A stretch of DNA of 64,000 bases from Sphingobacteriaceae bacterium. GTDB taxonomy: Bacteria; Bacteroidota; Bacteroidia; UBA7662. Every line of letters starts with the position of its first letter. Position 1 is the first letter of the stretch. Of the stretch, positions 51,154 to 61,079 are shown piece after piece. The stretch is taken from positions 82,753 to 146,752 of the forward strand of contig JAUXNJ010000008.1 of the NCBI GenBank assembly GCA_030682795.1, in the 5' to 3' direction. Below the pieces are notes generated by a model. It had not been told where the DNA came from, searched no databases, and worked only from the letters and a program-made list of their open reading frames with translations. Position numbers and translations under genes: made by a program.

Positions 51154-53016
51154 CTAGATCCTTTCAGGTGCCATGCCCCACTTCTCTGGCGAGCGCCAAA
51201 GTGACGAAAGCAACAGCTCACGCATAAAGAAAAACTCTTTTGGAAGTTTATCGTACATACGGCCAAAAAGTTCATCGTGACTTAGTACTTCTTGCTTCCA
51301 GATTTCGCGGTCTACGTGCATGATGGCCTCGAAGTCTTCTTTGCTGAAGTTGATACCTTCCCAGTTCATGTCTTCGTAGCGTGGCATCCAGCCAATAGGG
51401 CTTTCTACAGCACCAGTACGACCCTGCACCCGGCCAATAACCCATTCAAGCACCCGGGCATTATCGCCAAAGCCTGGCCACTGGAAATTGCCTTCAGCAT
51501 CTTTTCTAAACCAGTTTACCACAAAAATGCGCGGAGGATTAGGTAAGGCGCGGCCAAACTGCAGCCAATGGTTGAAGTAATCGGCCATGTGATAGCCGCA
51601 AAAAGGCAGCATGGCAAAAGGATCGCGACGTACCTTGCCCAATTCGCCAAAGGCTGCGGCAGTCATTTCTGAGCCGATGGTGGAGGCTGCATACACACCG
51701 AAATTCCAGTTGGCTGATTGATACACCAAGGGTACGGTGCTAGAGCGGCGTCCGCCGAACATGAAGGCGCTGATGGGCACCCCTGCCGGGTCTTCCCAAC
51801 GGTCGTCTAAGCTTGGGCACTGATTGGCTGGCGCGGTAAAGCGGGCGTTTGGATGCGCCACAGGCTGCCCGCTGTTGGGGTCGTGTACCTGCCCTTTCCA
51901 GTTAATCACCCCTGCCGGTGCTTGTTTCGACATGCCTTCCCACCACACATCGCCGTCGGGGGTGATGCCCACATTGGTGAAAATGGTATTGGCGGTGATG
52001 GAGGCCATGGCATTGGGATTGGTATTGTCGTTGGTGCCCGGTGCCACGCCGAAATAGCCGGCTTCTGGATTGATGGCGTACAATTTACCGTCTTTGCCTG
52101 GCTTGATCCAGGCAATATCATCCCCCACGGTGGTGATTTCCCAGCCCTTCATCTCTTTCGGCGGAATGAGCATGGCGAAATTGGTTTTGCCGCAAGCACT
52201 TGGGAAAGCTGCTGCGATGTAGGTTTTTTCGCCTTGTGGACTCTTCGCCCCTAAAATGAGCATGTGCTCGGCCAACCAGCCTTCTTCCCTTGCCATTACC
52301 GAGGCAATGCGCAGGGCGAAGCACTTTTTACCTAGCAAAGCATTGCCGCCATAACCTGAGCCGTAACTTACAATGCTGCGTTCTTCGGGATAGTGAACGA
52401 TGTATTTAACGGTAGGGTTGCAGGGCCATTTTGCGTCGGCCTGACCGGGTTGCAATGGTGCACCCACCGTGTGGAAAGCCTTTACAAAGGCGCCATCCTT
52501 ACCCAATTGCTCCATCACTGGCCAGCCCATGCGGGTCATGATGCGCATATTGGTTACCACATATTCTGAATCGGTGATTTCAATGCCAATTTGGGAGATA
52601 TCGGAGCCTAGTGGACCCATGCAAAATGGAATCACAAACATGGTGCGGCCCTTCATGCAGCCATCAAGCAGCGGCGTGAGGGTTTTTTTCATTTCAGAAG
52701 GGTCCATCCAGTTATTGGTAGGGCCGGCATCCTCTTTGCGGCGGGAGCAGATAAAGGTTTTATCTTCCACCCGCGCCACGTCGCTGGGATCGGAAAAACA
52801 GGCGAAACTGTTCGGGCGCTTCTCGGCGTTCAGGCGGATAAAGGTACCTGCAGCCACGAGGCGCTCACACATCAATTGATATTCTTCCTGAGATCCGTTG
52901 CACCAGTATACTTGGTCTGGCTTGGCAATGGCAGCCATGTCGGCTACCCATTTTTTAAGGGCGGGATGTTGCACTTTATCGGCATAATCCTGCGGCAGTT
53001 TTAATTCAGCTTGCAT
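51154..53016 (-). CDS. pckG: Phosphoenolpyruvate carboxykinase (GTP)
   Basis: A 620-residue GTP-type PEPCK that converts oxaloacetate and GTP to phosphoenolpyruvate. The kinase P-loop is [15 protein letters not shown]; the metal and substrate motifs include [34 protein letters not shown] and [16 protein letters not shown]. The hyper-reactive Cys lies in the P-loop. The GTP type, not the ATP type, implies gluconeogenesis as in many Bacteroidota and animals. It has no co-transcribed neighbour. Confidence 0.98.
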   Translation of the reverse strand: MQAELKLPQDYADKVQHPALKKWVADMAAIAKPDQVYWCNGSQEEYQLMCERLVAAGTFIRLNAEKRPNSFACFSDPSDVARVEDKTFICSRRKEDAGPTNNWMDPSEMKKTLTPLLDGCMKGRTMFVIPFCMGPLGSDISQIGIEITDSEYVVTNMRIMTRMGWPVMEQLGKDGAFVKAFHTVGAPLQPGQADAKWPCNPTVKYIVHYPEERSIVSYGSGYGGNALLGKKCFALRIASVMAREEGWLAEHMLILGAKSPQGEKTYIAAAFPSACGKTNFAMLIPPKEMKGWEITTVGDDIAWIKPGKDGKLYAINPEAGYFGVAPGTNDNTNPNAMASITANTIFTNVGITPDGDVWWEGMSKQAPAGVINWKGQVHDPNSGQPVAHPNARFTAPANQCPSLDDRWEDPAGVPISAFMFGGRRSSTVPLVYQSANWNFGVYAASTIGSEMTAAAFGELGKVRRDPFAMLPFCGYHMADYFNHWLQFGRALPNPPRIFVVNWFRKDAEGNFQWPGFGDNARVLEWVIGRVQGRTGAVESPIGWMPRYEDMNWEGINFSKEDFEAIMHVDREIWKQEVLSHDELFGRMYDKLPKEFFFMRELLLSSLWRSPEKWGMAPERI

Positions 53017-53293
53017 GGAGGTGGTTTAATTGATCAAAGGCTAATTTACGAATGTTTGGGCACATTTTCGAGCTTAAGCGCCTAATTTTAGGTAGATGGA
53101 AGAGCTATTTTTTGTTGCCATACAGCATGTTGGCAAGTGCACAAGCTGCAAGCTGATCTAAATCAAAGAAGACAGGAGTCCTTCTAAAGCCTTGCATCAC
53201 AGCTTTTTGCTTTGAAAGAAGTTGCAAGGGAGGCCCCAAAGTTCCTTCCCTTTATGCCTGCTTGTGGGCAGCGGCTAAAGCCGTTCAAAAAAC

Positions 53294-53301
53294 TATCTTT
53301 G
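53294..53301 (+). promoter_or_regulatory. -7 promoter element TATCTTTG of the BaiN-like gene
   Basis: An exact TAnnTTTG match, 4 nt before the ATG at 53306. Confidence 0.65.
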
Positions 53302-53305
53302 CCCC

Positions 53306-54541
53306 ATGCTTTACGACCTGGCCGTGGTAGGTGGCGGTGCCGCCGGATTTTTTGCAGCTGTGAATGCAGCGCGACTGCAGCCGGGCCTACGGGTTGTGCT
53401 GCTCGAGCAGTCGAATCAGTTTTTGGCCAAAGTGCGGATTTCAGGTGGTGGGCGCTGCAATGTTACCCATGCTTGCTTCGATCCTGCCGAGTTGGTGAAG
53501 TTTTATCCCCGCGGACAACGCGAATTGCGGCAGCTATTTGCGCGCTTCAGCACGGGCGATACCGTGGCTTGGTTCGAAGACCGCGGCGTAAAGCTCAAAG
53601 CCGAAGCTGATGGCCGGATGTTTCCCGTAACCGACTCCAGCCAAACCATCATCGATTGTTTGTTGCGTGAGGCGCAGAAGTTTGGCGTGGAGCTGCGGCT
53701 GCAGCACGATGTGGTGGCCATGGCGGTGCATGCTAAAGGCTGGCAGCTCGAAATTAGAAAAGGGGAGGCCATCAAAACCAAAAAAGTGCTGCTGGCTACA
53801 GGTGGACATCCCAAATTGAGTGGGTACGATTGGTTGGCGGAGCTCGGACTCAAAATTGTGCCTCCGGTACCATCACTTTTTACGTTTAACCTCCCCAACG
53901 ACCCCATCCGCGAGCTCATGGGCGTGAGTGTGCCGCAGGCCCGCATCCGCTTGCCCGAGCTAAAGAAGGAGCAGTCGGGCCCACTGCTGGTTACGCATTG
54001 GGGACTCAGCGGTCCGGCCATCATTAAACTCTCGGCCCTCGTGGCCCGGGAGCTGCAAGCCTGCAACTACCATTTCCGCGTGCTGGTTTGTTGGTTGCCC
54101 AACGAAGATGCCGATAGTCTAAGGGCTTTGTTTGAAGATTACCGCCAATACGCTGGTGCGGCCCAAATTGCCAATCGCTTTGAGGTAGAATTGCCTTCCC
54201 GACTCAAATTGCACCTGCTGCAAAAAGCGGGCATCAAGCCCGAACAACGGTGGAGTGAGGTAAATAACAAACAAATCAATCGCCTCATCGAGCTGCTGCT
54301 CAACCATGAGTTTAGCGCAGCGGGTAAAACCACTTTTAAAGAAGAATTTGTGACTTCGGGCGGGGTGGCCCGCGACCAAATCGATTTCCGAACCATGGAG
54401 TGCAAGTCCTTGCCCGGCCTCTACATCGCCGGAGAGCTCCTCGACATCGACGCCCTCACCGGTGGTTTTAACTTTCAGGCGGCTTGGAGCGCAGGTTTTG
54501 CCGTAGCACAGGCGATGGTGCTGCAGACGTCCTCCTCGTAG
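53306..54541 (+). CDS. BaiN/HI0933-like NAD(P)/FAD-dependent oxidoreductase
   Basis: A 411-residue flavoprotein. The FAD-binding motif is LAVVGGGAAGFFAAVNAARL, followed by the family signature KVRISGGGRCNVTHACFD. VLLATGGHPKLSGYDWL and the C-terminal FTSGGVARDQIDF-type segment (EEFVTSGGVARDQID) and AGELLDIDALTGGFNFQAAW are typical. BaiN and aminoacetone oxidase activities are reported for members, but the physiological substrate here is unknown. The ATG lies 4 nt after its promoter element. Confidence 0.93.
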   Translation: MLYDLAVVGGGAAGFFAAVNAARLQPGLRVVLLEQSNQFLAKVRISGGGRCNVTHACFDPAELVKFYPRGQRELRQLFARFSTGDTVAWFEDRGVKLKAEADGRMFPVTDSSQTIIDCLLREAQKFGVELRLQHDVVAMAVHAKGWQLEIRKGEAIKTKKVLLATGGHPKLSGYDWLAELGLKIVPPVPSLFTFNLPNDPIRELMGVSVPQARIRLPELKKEQSGPLLVTHWGLSGPAIIKLSALVARELQACNYHFRVLVCWLPNEDADSLRALFEDYRQYAGAAQIANRFEVELPSRLKLHLLQKAGIKPEQRWSEVNNKQINRLIELLLNHEFSAAGKTTFKEEFVTSGGVARDQIDFRTMECKSLPGLYIAGELLDIDALTGGFNFQAAWSAGFAVAQAMVLQTSSS

Positions 54542-54608
54542 TCCTCTGCAGCGAGTTTGCAGATAATTAGGCTAATTCGAAACATTTTGCCTGCACAAAG
54601 AGTTATAT

Positions 54609-55145
54609 ATGCTTAAAACTACGCATATGTTTCTCACCCTTTTAATCACCCTCAGCACCATGCTCACACCTCCCGCCAAGCCTGTGCACAGCTACAGCTT
54701 TAAAAGCATCGACGGCAAAACCGTTCAACTGGCCGATTTCAAAGGTAAAAAGATACTTTTTGTGAATACTGCGTCACAATGCGGCTACACCCCGCAGTAC
54801 AAGCAACTTGAAGAGCTTCACAAGAAGCATGGCAAAAAGCTGGTAATCATTGGCTTTCCTTGCAATGACTTTGGTGGACAAGAGCCCGGCACTGAAAAAG
54901 AAATCGCTGCTTTCTGCGAAAAAAACTACGGCGTAACCTTTATGATGGCCGAAAAAATCACTGTAAAGGGCGATAAAACGCATCCCATCTACAAGTGGCT
55001 TACCCAAAAAGAGCTTAATGGCGTTAAAGACAGCCAAGTTCGTTGGAACTTCCATAAGTTTTTGGTGGATGAAAACGGCAACCTCATCGACAGCTACCCG
55101 AGTTCAGTGGCGCCCATGAGTGAGGAAATCCTTTCGAAACTCTAG
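54609..55145 (+). CDS. Glutathione peroxidase family protein, probably exported
   Basis: A 178-residue thiol peroxidase. The N-terminus (MFLTLLITLSTMLTPPAKP) looks like a signal peptide, so the enzyme probably works in the periplasm. The catalytic tetrad is visible: Cys in NTASQCGYTPQY, Gln in GGQEPG, Trp and Asn in VRWNFHKF. The active-site residue is Cys, not Sec, despite selD being present in the genome. FPCNDFGG supplies the resolving-Cys region seen in thioredoxin-dependent members. The start could be the first Met or residue 7. Confidence 0.93.
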   Translation: MLKTTHMFLTLLITLSTMLTPPAKPVHSYSFKSIDGKTVQLADFKGKKILFVNTASQCGYTPQYKQLEELHKKHGKKLVIIGFPCNDFGGQEPGTEKEIAAFCEKNYGVTFMMAEKITVKGDKTHPIYKWLTQKELNGVKDSQVRWNFHKFLVDENGNLIDSYPSSVAPMSEEILSKL

Positions 55146-55162
55146 GCACAACCTTGATTTGA

Positions 55163-55193
55163 GCATCCCCCGGAGAAATTCGGGGGATTTTTT
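55163..55193 (+). terminator. Terminator after the glutathione peroxidase gene
   Basis: ATCCCCCG and CGGGGGAT form a perfect 8-bp stem with an 8-nt loop and are followed by five or more Ts. Confidence 0.9.
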
Positions 55194-55328
55194 GATTTAA
55201 AACGCAGCTAAGGAAGACATGCCAAAAGACGAGTAGCTTCGTAACTTGGTGATTACTGGCTAGCAAAGGGCTTTGGATGAGAAGCTACTGGCTGTCAGGC
55301 ATACCGCCAATGGTCTTCATAAATTCCC

Positions 55329-55336
55329 TATCTTTG
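55329..55336 (+). promoter_or_regulatory. -7 promoter element TATCTTTG of the RND/MMPL transporter operon
   Basis: An exact TAnnTTTG match, 16 nt before the ATG at 55353. It probably drives the whole chain of transporter, ileS, DksA-like gene and lspA. Confidence 0.6.
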
Positions 55337-55352
55337 TGCAATTTTTTGCCTC

Positions 55353-57695
55353 ATGTGGACTTTTATTGCCCGATTTATCTTACGCAACCGTGCTGCTTTG
55401 TTGGTGGTACTCGCCCTTGCTACAGCCTTCATGGGCTGGCAAGCCTCGCAGGTGCGGATGTCGTACGACGGGAACCGATTGATACCAGACAATGATCCTG
55501 ATTTGCTCATTTACCAGGAGTTTCAAAAGACTTTTGGAATTGATGGCAATGTGATGGTGGTGGGGGTACAAACCCGCGACCTTTTTGAGCTGGAGTTTTT
55601 TAATGAATGGTGCAAGGTTACCGAGCGATTGGCCAAGCTGCCAAACACAGAAAGCGTGGTCAGCATTGCCAATTTGCCCTATCTCAGCAAAAACCAGGCA
55701 GAGAAAAAATTCGATTTTCAACCCATTGTCACCAGATTGCCGCAAAATGCCGATGACTTAGCCGCTATCCGCCAAAAGCTCATCGACAACAAGGTATATG
55801 AGGGTGTTTTGCTGAATGCCGAAACCAACACCACCCTCATGGCCATCACCTTCAGCGAGGAGGTGCTCAACACCGCGCAACGCGTAGAGGCGGTTGATGA
55901 GGTGGTTCGCATTATGGATGCTTTTGCTGTGAGTAACGAAATGGAAGTGCATTATTCAGGTTTACCGTATGTGCGCACCATTTTTGCTACCAAGGTGGCT
56001 TCCGAATTAAAACTTTTCAGCTTGCTTGCCGTACTGGTGACGGCCATTGTGCTTTTTTTATTCTTCCGCTCTTTTTACGCGGTCTTTTTCCCGATTTTAG
56101 TAGTAGTGATTGGGGCGATTTGGGCCATGGGCCTGATTCATTTGTTTGGATTTAAGATCACCATTTTGAGTGGACTCATACCAGCGCTCATCGTGGTAAT
56201 TGGGGTGCCCAATTGTGTGTATTTATTGAATAAATACCACGACGAATTCCGCAAACATGGCAACAAAATTAAGTCGCTAAGTCGCATCATTGAGCGCATT
56301 GGCATTGCCACACTCATTACCAACGCCACCACAGCCATTGGTTTTGGGGTGTTTTATTTTACGGATAGTGCCATTTTACAGGAATTTGGCTTGGTGGTGG
56401 CCCTCAGTATCATGCTGGTGTTTGTGGTAAGCATCATCCTGATTCCGGCTGTATTTGCTTATTTGCCTAGTCCAGCCGAGCAACACCTCCGTCACCTTGA
56501 TAATAATAATGTAAAAGGCATTCTTCGCTTGCTCGAAAATATTGTCATCAATCATCGCAATAAAGTGTATTGGGTAACTTCAGTACTGGCCATTGTTGCG
56601 CTTGTGGGTGCGCTGCGATTGCAGGCTTTAAGTTTTATTGTCGACGACTTCCCCAAGGAAGATAAGGTATATAGCGATTTGAAGTTTTTTGAGGAACACT
56701 TCATTGGGGTAATGCCTTTCGAAATTTTAATAGATACTGGCCGTAAAGGGGGTGCACAGTCGATGGCCCAGCTGCAAAAAGCCGATGAAGTGCAGCAGTT
56801 ATTTGTAAACCGCCCGGAGTTTGCCCAACCACTTTCCTTGGTGCAATTAGCCAAAGCGGCAAACCAGGCTTATTTCAACGACCAACCATCCTATTTCCGA
56901 TTACCTAATAGCCAGGAACGCAACTTTGTGCTTCCGTATTTGATGCGTACGCGGGGTGACAACGATGCGGCTTTGAATCGACTTACCGACTCCAGTCGCC
57001 AAATCATCCGCATCAGTCTGAACATGGCCGACGTCGGCACCATCGATATGCGCCGCATCATCAACGACATCAAGCCTCGGGTGGATTCGGTTTTTGAAGA
57101 CACCAACAACAAAGTGCGTTATACTGGCACCAGCCTCATCTTCCTCAAGGGCAACCAATACCTCATCAACTCCTTGGTGAGCAGTTTGAGTTTGGCATTT
57201 GCCATCATCAGTATTATCATGGCGCTGCTCTTTCGGTCGTGGAAGGTAATTATCATCAGCATTGTGCCCAATTTGCTGCCGCTCATCATCACCGCCGGCG
57301 CCATGGGATACCTCGGCGTGGCCCTCAAGCCCAGCACGGTGCTCATTTTCAGCATCGCCTTCGGCATTGCGGTCGACGATAGCATCCACTTCCTCACCAA
57401 ATACCGGCAAGAGCTGCTGCGGCACAACTGGGACATCCCCAAAACGGTGCTCATGGCCCTGCGAGAAACGGGTGCCAGCATGATTTACACCTCCATCATC
57501 CTCTTTTTCGGCTTCATCATTTTTGGGGCTTCGAATTTCAGGGGAACGGTGGCTTTGGGCATCATGACCAGCTCTACCCTCATTGTAGCCATGCTCAGCA
57601 ACTTGCTGCTGTTGCCAGCCCTCATTTTATCCTTCGACCGGCGCGACAAAATCCGCCAACAAAAACGCGACGAAGCCGTTAAGCTTACCTCATGA
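55353..57695 (+). CDS. RND/MMPL family transporter (efflux or lipid export)
   Basis: A 780-residue inner-membrane protein with 12 predicted membrane helices in two halves (TM1 near residue 15; clusters at about 225-380 and 620-765) and two large periplasmic loops. FLFFRSFYAVFFPILVVVIG and LIFSIAFGIAVDDSIHFL carry the sterol-sensing-domain-like helices with the proton-relay Asp pair of MMPL/HpnN-type exporters. It lacks the three-helix layout and length (about 1040) of AcrB. The substrate is unknown; lipid or hydrophobic compound export is typical of the group. The stop overlaps the ileS start as ATGA. Confidence 0.92.
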   Translation: MWTFIARFILRNRAALLVVLALATAFMGWQASQVRMSYDGNRLIPDNDPDLLIYQEFQKTFGIDGNVMVVGVQTRDLFELEFFNEWCKVTERLAKLPNTESVVSIANLPYLSKNQAEKKFDFQPIVTRLPQNADDLAAIRQKLIDNKVYEGVLLNAETNTTLMAITFSEEVLNTAQRVEAVDEVVRIMDAFAVSNEMEVHYSGLPYVRTIFATKVASELKLFSLLAVLVTAIVLFLFFRSFYAVFFPILVVVIGAIWAMGLIHLFGFKITILSGLIPALIVVIGVPNCVYLLNKYHDEFRKHGNKIKSLSRIIERIGIATLITNATTAIGFGVFYFTDSAILQEFGLVVALSIMLVFVVSIILIPAVFAYLPSPAEQHLRHLDNNNVKGILRLLENIVINHRNKVYWVTSVLAIVALVGALRLQALSFIVDDFPKEDKVYSDLKFFEEHFIGVMPFEILIDTGRKGGAQSMAQLQKADEVQQLFVNRPEFAQPLSLVQLAKAANQAYFNDQPSYFRLPNSQERNFVLPYLMRTRGDNDAALNRLTDSSRQIIRISLNMADVGTIDMRRIINDIKPRVDSVFEDTNNKVRYTGTSLIFLKGNQYLINSLVSSLSLAFAIISIIMALLFRSWKVIIISIVPNLLPLIITAGAMGYLGVALKPSTVLIFSIAFGIAVDDSIHFLTKYRQELLRHNWDIPKTVLMALRETGASMIYTSIILFFGFIIFGASNFRGTVALGIMTSSTLIVAMLSNLLLLPALILSFDRRDKIRQQKRDEAVKLTS

Positions 57696-60600
57696 AATAT
57701 CCTGAATACAAGCAACTTGATCTCACCGCCGTAAACCGCGACATCGCAGCCTGGTGGAAGCAGCAGAACATTTTTGAACGCAGCATCAGCGAGCGCGAGG
57801 GTGCGCCTACTTTCGTGTTTTACGAAGGGCCTCCTTCGGCCAACGGCATTCCCGGCATCCACCACGTGATGGCGCGGGCAATCAAAGATATTTTTTGTCG
57901 CTTTCAAACCATGCAAGGCAAGCAAGTAAAGCGCAAAAGTGGCTGGGATACCCATGGTTTGCCTATTGAATTACAGGTAGAGAAGAAGTTGGGCATCACC
58001 AAAGACGACATCGGCAAGAGCATCAGCGTAGCCGAATACAACCGCTTGTGCAGACAGGATGTGATGGAGTTCACGGGCTTGTGGGAAGAATTGACTGAGA
58101 AGATGGGTTATTGGGTTGATTTGAAAGACCCTTACGTGACCTACGAAAACAAATACATTGAGAGTGTGTGGTGGTTGCTCAAGCAGTTGTTCGAAAAAGG
58201 ATTGTTGTACAAAGGCTTCACCATCCAGCCTTTTTCGCCAGCTGCGGGCACTGGCTTGAGCTCGCATGAGCTGAACCAGCCAGGCACTTACCGCGATGTG
58301 AAAGATACCAGTGCGGTGGCGCAGTTTAGGGCCGTTGAAAGTTCAAAGTTGAAAGTTCAAAGTTTGGTGGGCAACGAGATCGACACCGACTTGTTCTTTC
58401 TGGCTTGGACGACCACCCCTTGGACCTTGCCTTCGAACACTGCTCTGGCTGTGGGCGAGAAGATAGACTATGTGGTAGTGCGGAGCTTCAATCCTTACAC
58501 CCACCTACCCGTAACCTTGGTGTTAGCGGAGGCGTTGTTGGGCAAACATTTCAAAGCCGAACATGCCGAATTATCGCTCGAAAGTTACGAAGCTGGTCAA
58601 AAAGCCATCCCTTACCGCATCATGGGCAAGCTAAAAGGCAAGCAACTCGCTGGCCTCAGCTATGAGCAGCTTTTGCCTTATGCCCAGCCCGAAGATGGCG
58701 ACGCATTCCGGGTAATAACAGGCGATTTTGTTACCACCGAAGACGGTACCGGCATCGTGCACATTGCCCCGAGCTTTGGTGCCGACGACTTTAGAGTTGC
58801 CAAGCAAAACGGCATCGGGAGCTTGACGCTGGTCGATCGCCGCGGTCGCTTTGTAGAAAGCATGGTTGATGCTACTTTCCCCCTCGCGGGTATGCCTGTA
58901 AAAGAGGCCTATTTGAGCGAAGAAGAAAAGGCCAGCATCCTCACCTTGCAGCAAGAGAAACTCAAAAACATCATCCCCAACCTCAGCAAATACCTGAGCG
59001 TTGATGAGCTCATTACCCTCAAACTCAAGCTCGAAAACCGGGCCTTCAAAATCGAAAAGTACGAGCACAGCTACCCACATTGCTGGCGCACCGACAAGCC
59101 GATTTTGTACTACCCGCTCGACAGCTGGTTTGTCCGCACCACGGCTTTTAAAGCGCGCATGGTGGAGCTCAACAAAACCATCAATTGGAAGCCTGAAAGC
59201 ACAGGAACGGGCCGTTTTGGCAATTGGCTGGAGAATTTGGTAGACTGGAATCTCAGCCGCTCGCGCTACTGGGGCACGCCGCTGCCGATTTGGCGCACCA
59301 AAGATGGGGAGCAGAGCAAATGCATTGGTTCGATGGCCGAGTTGAGCGCTGAAATGGATAAAGCCAGGGCGGCAGGTTTTGCCAATCCCACGGAAATCAC
59401 TGATTTACACCGGCCGCAGGTAGATGAAGTGGTGCTGGTAGCCGACAATGGCGAGCCCATGTACCGCGAAGCCGACCTCATCGACGTTTGGTTCGACTCA
59501 GGTGCCATGCCTTATGCGCAGTGGCACTATCCTTTCGACAATCCCGAGCTCATCCAGAGCGGAGCAGCCTTCCCCGCCGACTTCATTGCCGAAGGGGTAG
59601 ACCAAACCCGCGGCTGGTTCTTCACTTTGCACGCCATTGCGGTGATGTTGTTCGACTCGGTAGCCTTCAAAAACGTGGTGAGCAACGGCTTGGTGCTCGA
59701 CAAAGACGGCAACAAAATGTCGAAACGCCTCGGCAATACCGTTGATCCCTTTAAAACCATCGATCAATTGGGGGCCGATGCCACCCGTTGGTACATGGTG
59801 AGCAATTCGCAGCCTTGGGACAACCTCAAATTTGATATCGAAGGTGTAAAAGAAGTGCAACGCAAGTTTTTTGGCACCCTGCACAACACCTACAGCTTCT
59901 TCTCGCTGTATGCCAATATCGACGGCTTCAACTACAGCAGCAAAGAAATCCCCTTGGCCGAGCGCCCCGAAATCGACCGCTGGGTGATTTCATTGCTCAA
60001 CAGTCTCATTCAAAACGTAGAAGAAGCCTATGCCAGCTACGAACCTACCCGCGCCGCCCGCGCCATTCAGGAGTTTGTAGATGCGCATCTCAGCAATTGG
60101 TATGTGCGTTTGTGCCGCCGCCGCTTTTGGAAGAGCGACGACAGCACCGATAAGCAGGCTGCCTACCAAACCTTATACCGTTGTTTGGAGGTGATTAGTC
60201 AGCTCATAGCGCCTATTGCTCCCTTTTATGCCGAGCGTTTGTATCGCGACCTCAACAACGCCACCCAGCGCATTGCAGCGGAGTCGGTACACCTGGCGCT
60301 TTTCCCACAGGCCGATGCAAAGGCCATTGATCAGGCTTTAGAAGCCCGCATGCAGTTGGCGCAAGAAATCTGTTCGATGGTGTTGTCGCTCCGTAAAAAA
60401 GAAAACATCAAAGTGCGTCAGCCTTTGCAGCGCATCATGATTCCGGTGCTAGACCCTGCACAGCAGCAACACATCCAGCAGGTTGCCGAGCTCATCCAAA
60501 GCGAGGTGAACGTAAAGGAAATCGAGTTCCTTACCGATGCCACAGGCGTCGTTACCAAAAAAATTAAGCCCAATTTTAAAAATTTAGGGCCAAAATATCC

Positions 60601-61075
60601 CAAACAAATGAAGGGCATTGCTGTTCTCTTAGGCGGTTTTACCCAGCAGCAAATCGCCGAATTTGAACGGAATGACGGCATTTCTGTTGAGATAGCAGGC
60701 GAGCTGTGCACCTTAACCCGCGAAGATGTGGACATCTTGTCGGAAGATATTCCCGGATGGTTAGTAGCTTCCGCCGGAAAACTTACCGTTGCGCTCGACA
60801 TAACGGTAACCGAGGAACTTAAAAATGAGGGTATTGCCCGTGAACTGGTAAATAGAATTCAGAAGCTTCGCAAGGACAGCGACTTCGAGGTAACCGATAA
60901 AATTGTGGTGTTACTTGAAGATGATGACTATGTGAAGCCCGCTGTAAGTCAATTTAAAGCGTATATTTGCAGCGAAATTTTGGCTACAGATCTGAATTTG
61001 GTAAAAACCTTTGAAACAGCTCCTCAAGAAATTGAAGTAGATGAGCGCACGTTTAAAATTGTAGTAAAACGATAA
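57692..61075 (+). CDS. ileS: Isoleucine--tRNA ligase
   Basis: A 1127-residue class I synthetase. The first signature reads GPPSANGIPGIHHVMARAIK, where the HIGH box is GIHH as I recall for other Bacteroidota. The second is GNKMSKRLGN near residue 675. The CP1 editing domain (TTPWTLPSNTALAVG, near 245) and WNLSRSRYWGTPLPIW are present. The length and wording indicate the eukaryote-like, type 2 form, which is commonly less sensitive to mupirocin. A 14-bp tandem repeat lies in frame at 58334-58361, encoding ESSKLKVQSL near residues 215-225, just before the editing domain. The start overlaps the transporter stop (ATGA) and a DksA-like gene starts 5 nt after the stop. Confidence 0.97.
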   Translation: MKYPEYKQLDLTAVNRDIAAWWKQQNIFERSISEREGAPTFVFYEGPPSANGIPGIHHVMARAIKDIFCRFQTMQGKQVKRKSGWDTHGLPIELQVEKKLGITKDDIGKSISVAEYNRLCRQDVMEFTGLWEELTEKMGYWVDLKDPYVTYENKYIESVWWLLKQLFEKGLLYKGFTIQPFSPAAGTGLSSHELNQPGTYRDVKDTSAVAQFRAVESSKLKVQSLVGNEIDTDLFFLAWTTTPWTLPSNTALAVGEKIDYVVVRSFNPYTHLPVTLVLAEALLGKHFKAEHAELSLESYEAGQKAIPYRIMGKLKGKQLAGLSYEQLLPYAQPEDGDAFRVITGDFVTTEDGTGIVHIAPSFGADDFRVAKQNGIGSLTLVDRRGRFVESMVDATFPLAGMPVKEAYLSEEEKASILTLQQEKLKNIIPNLSKYLSVDELITLKLKLENRAFKIEKYEHSYPHCWRTDKPILYYPLDSWFVRTTAFKARMVELNKTINWKPESTGTGRFGNWLENLVDWNLSRSRYWGTPLPIWRTKDGEQSKCIGSMAELSAEMDKARAAGFANPTEITDLHRPQVDEVVLVADNGEPMYREADLIDVWFDSGAMPYAQWHYPFDNPELIQSGAAFPADFIAEGVDQTRGWFFTLHAIAVMLFDSVAFKNVVSNGLVLDKDGNKMSKRLGNTVDPFKTIDQLGADATRWYMVSNSQPWDNLKFDIEGVKEVQRKFFGTLHNTYSFFSLYANIDGFNYSSKEIPLAERPEIDRWVISLLNSLIQNVEEAYASYEPTRAARAIQEFVDAHLSNWYVRLCRRRFWKSDDSTDKQAAYQTLYRCLEVISQLIAPIAPFYAERLYRDLNNATQRIAAESVHLALFPQADAKAIDQALEARMQLAQEICSMVLSLRKKENIKVRQPLQRIMIPVLDPAQQQHIQQVAELIQSEVNVKEIEFLTDATGVVTKKIKPNFKNLGPKYPKQMKGIAVLLGGFTQQQIAEFERNDGISVEIAGELCTLTREDVDILSEDIPGWLVASAGKLTVALDITVTEELKNEGIARELVNRIQKLRKDSDFEVTDKIVVLLEDDDYVKPAVSQFKAYICSEILATDLNLVKTFETAPQEIEVDERTFKIVVKR
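58334..58361 (+). repeat. Perfect tandem repeat GTTGAAAGTTCAAA x2 inside ileS
   Basis: Two exact 14-bp copies, head to tail, followed by GTTT as the start of a third. Each unit contains the palindrome TTGAAAGTTCAA. The repeat is translated in frame as part of ESSKLKVQSL in a variable loop before the editing domain. It looks like a short intergenic-type repeat that spread into a gene. Confidence 0.9.
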
Positions 61076-61079
61076 GGCC

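Noticed and set aside
53103-53168. 21-codon plus-strand frame MEELFFVAIQHVGKCTSCKLI upstream of the BaiN-like gene
   Set aside because: It is very short, with no promoter element, terminator or signal peptide to support it.
53503-54066. 187-codon minus-strand frame opposite the BaiN-like gene
   Set aside because: It is Ser-rich and without domain; the plus strand encodes a complete flavoprotein with its own promoter element.
55232-55289. 9-bp inverted repeat AGTAGCTTC / GAAGCTACT with a 40-nt loop upstream of the RND transporter
   Set aside because: The loop is long, there is no T-run and no known riboswitch pattern; it may be chance.
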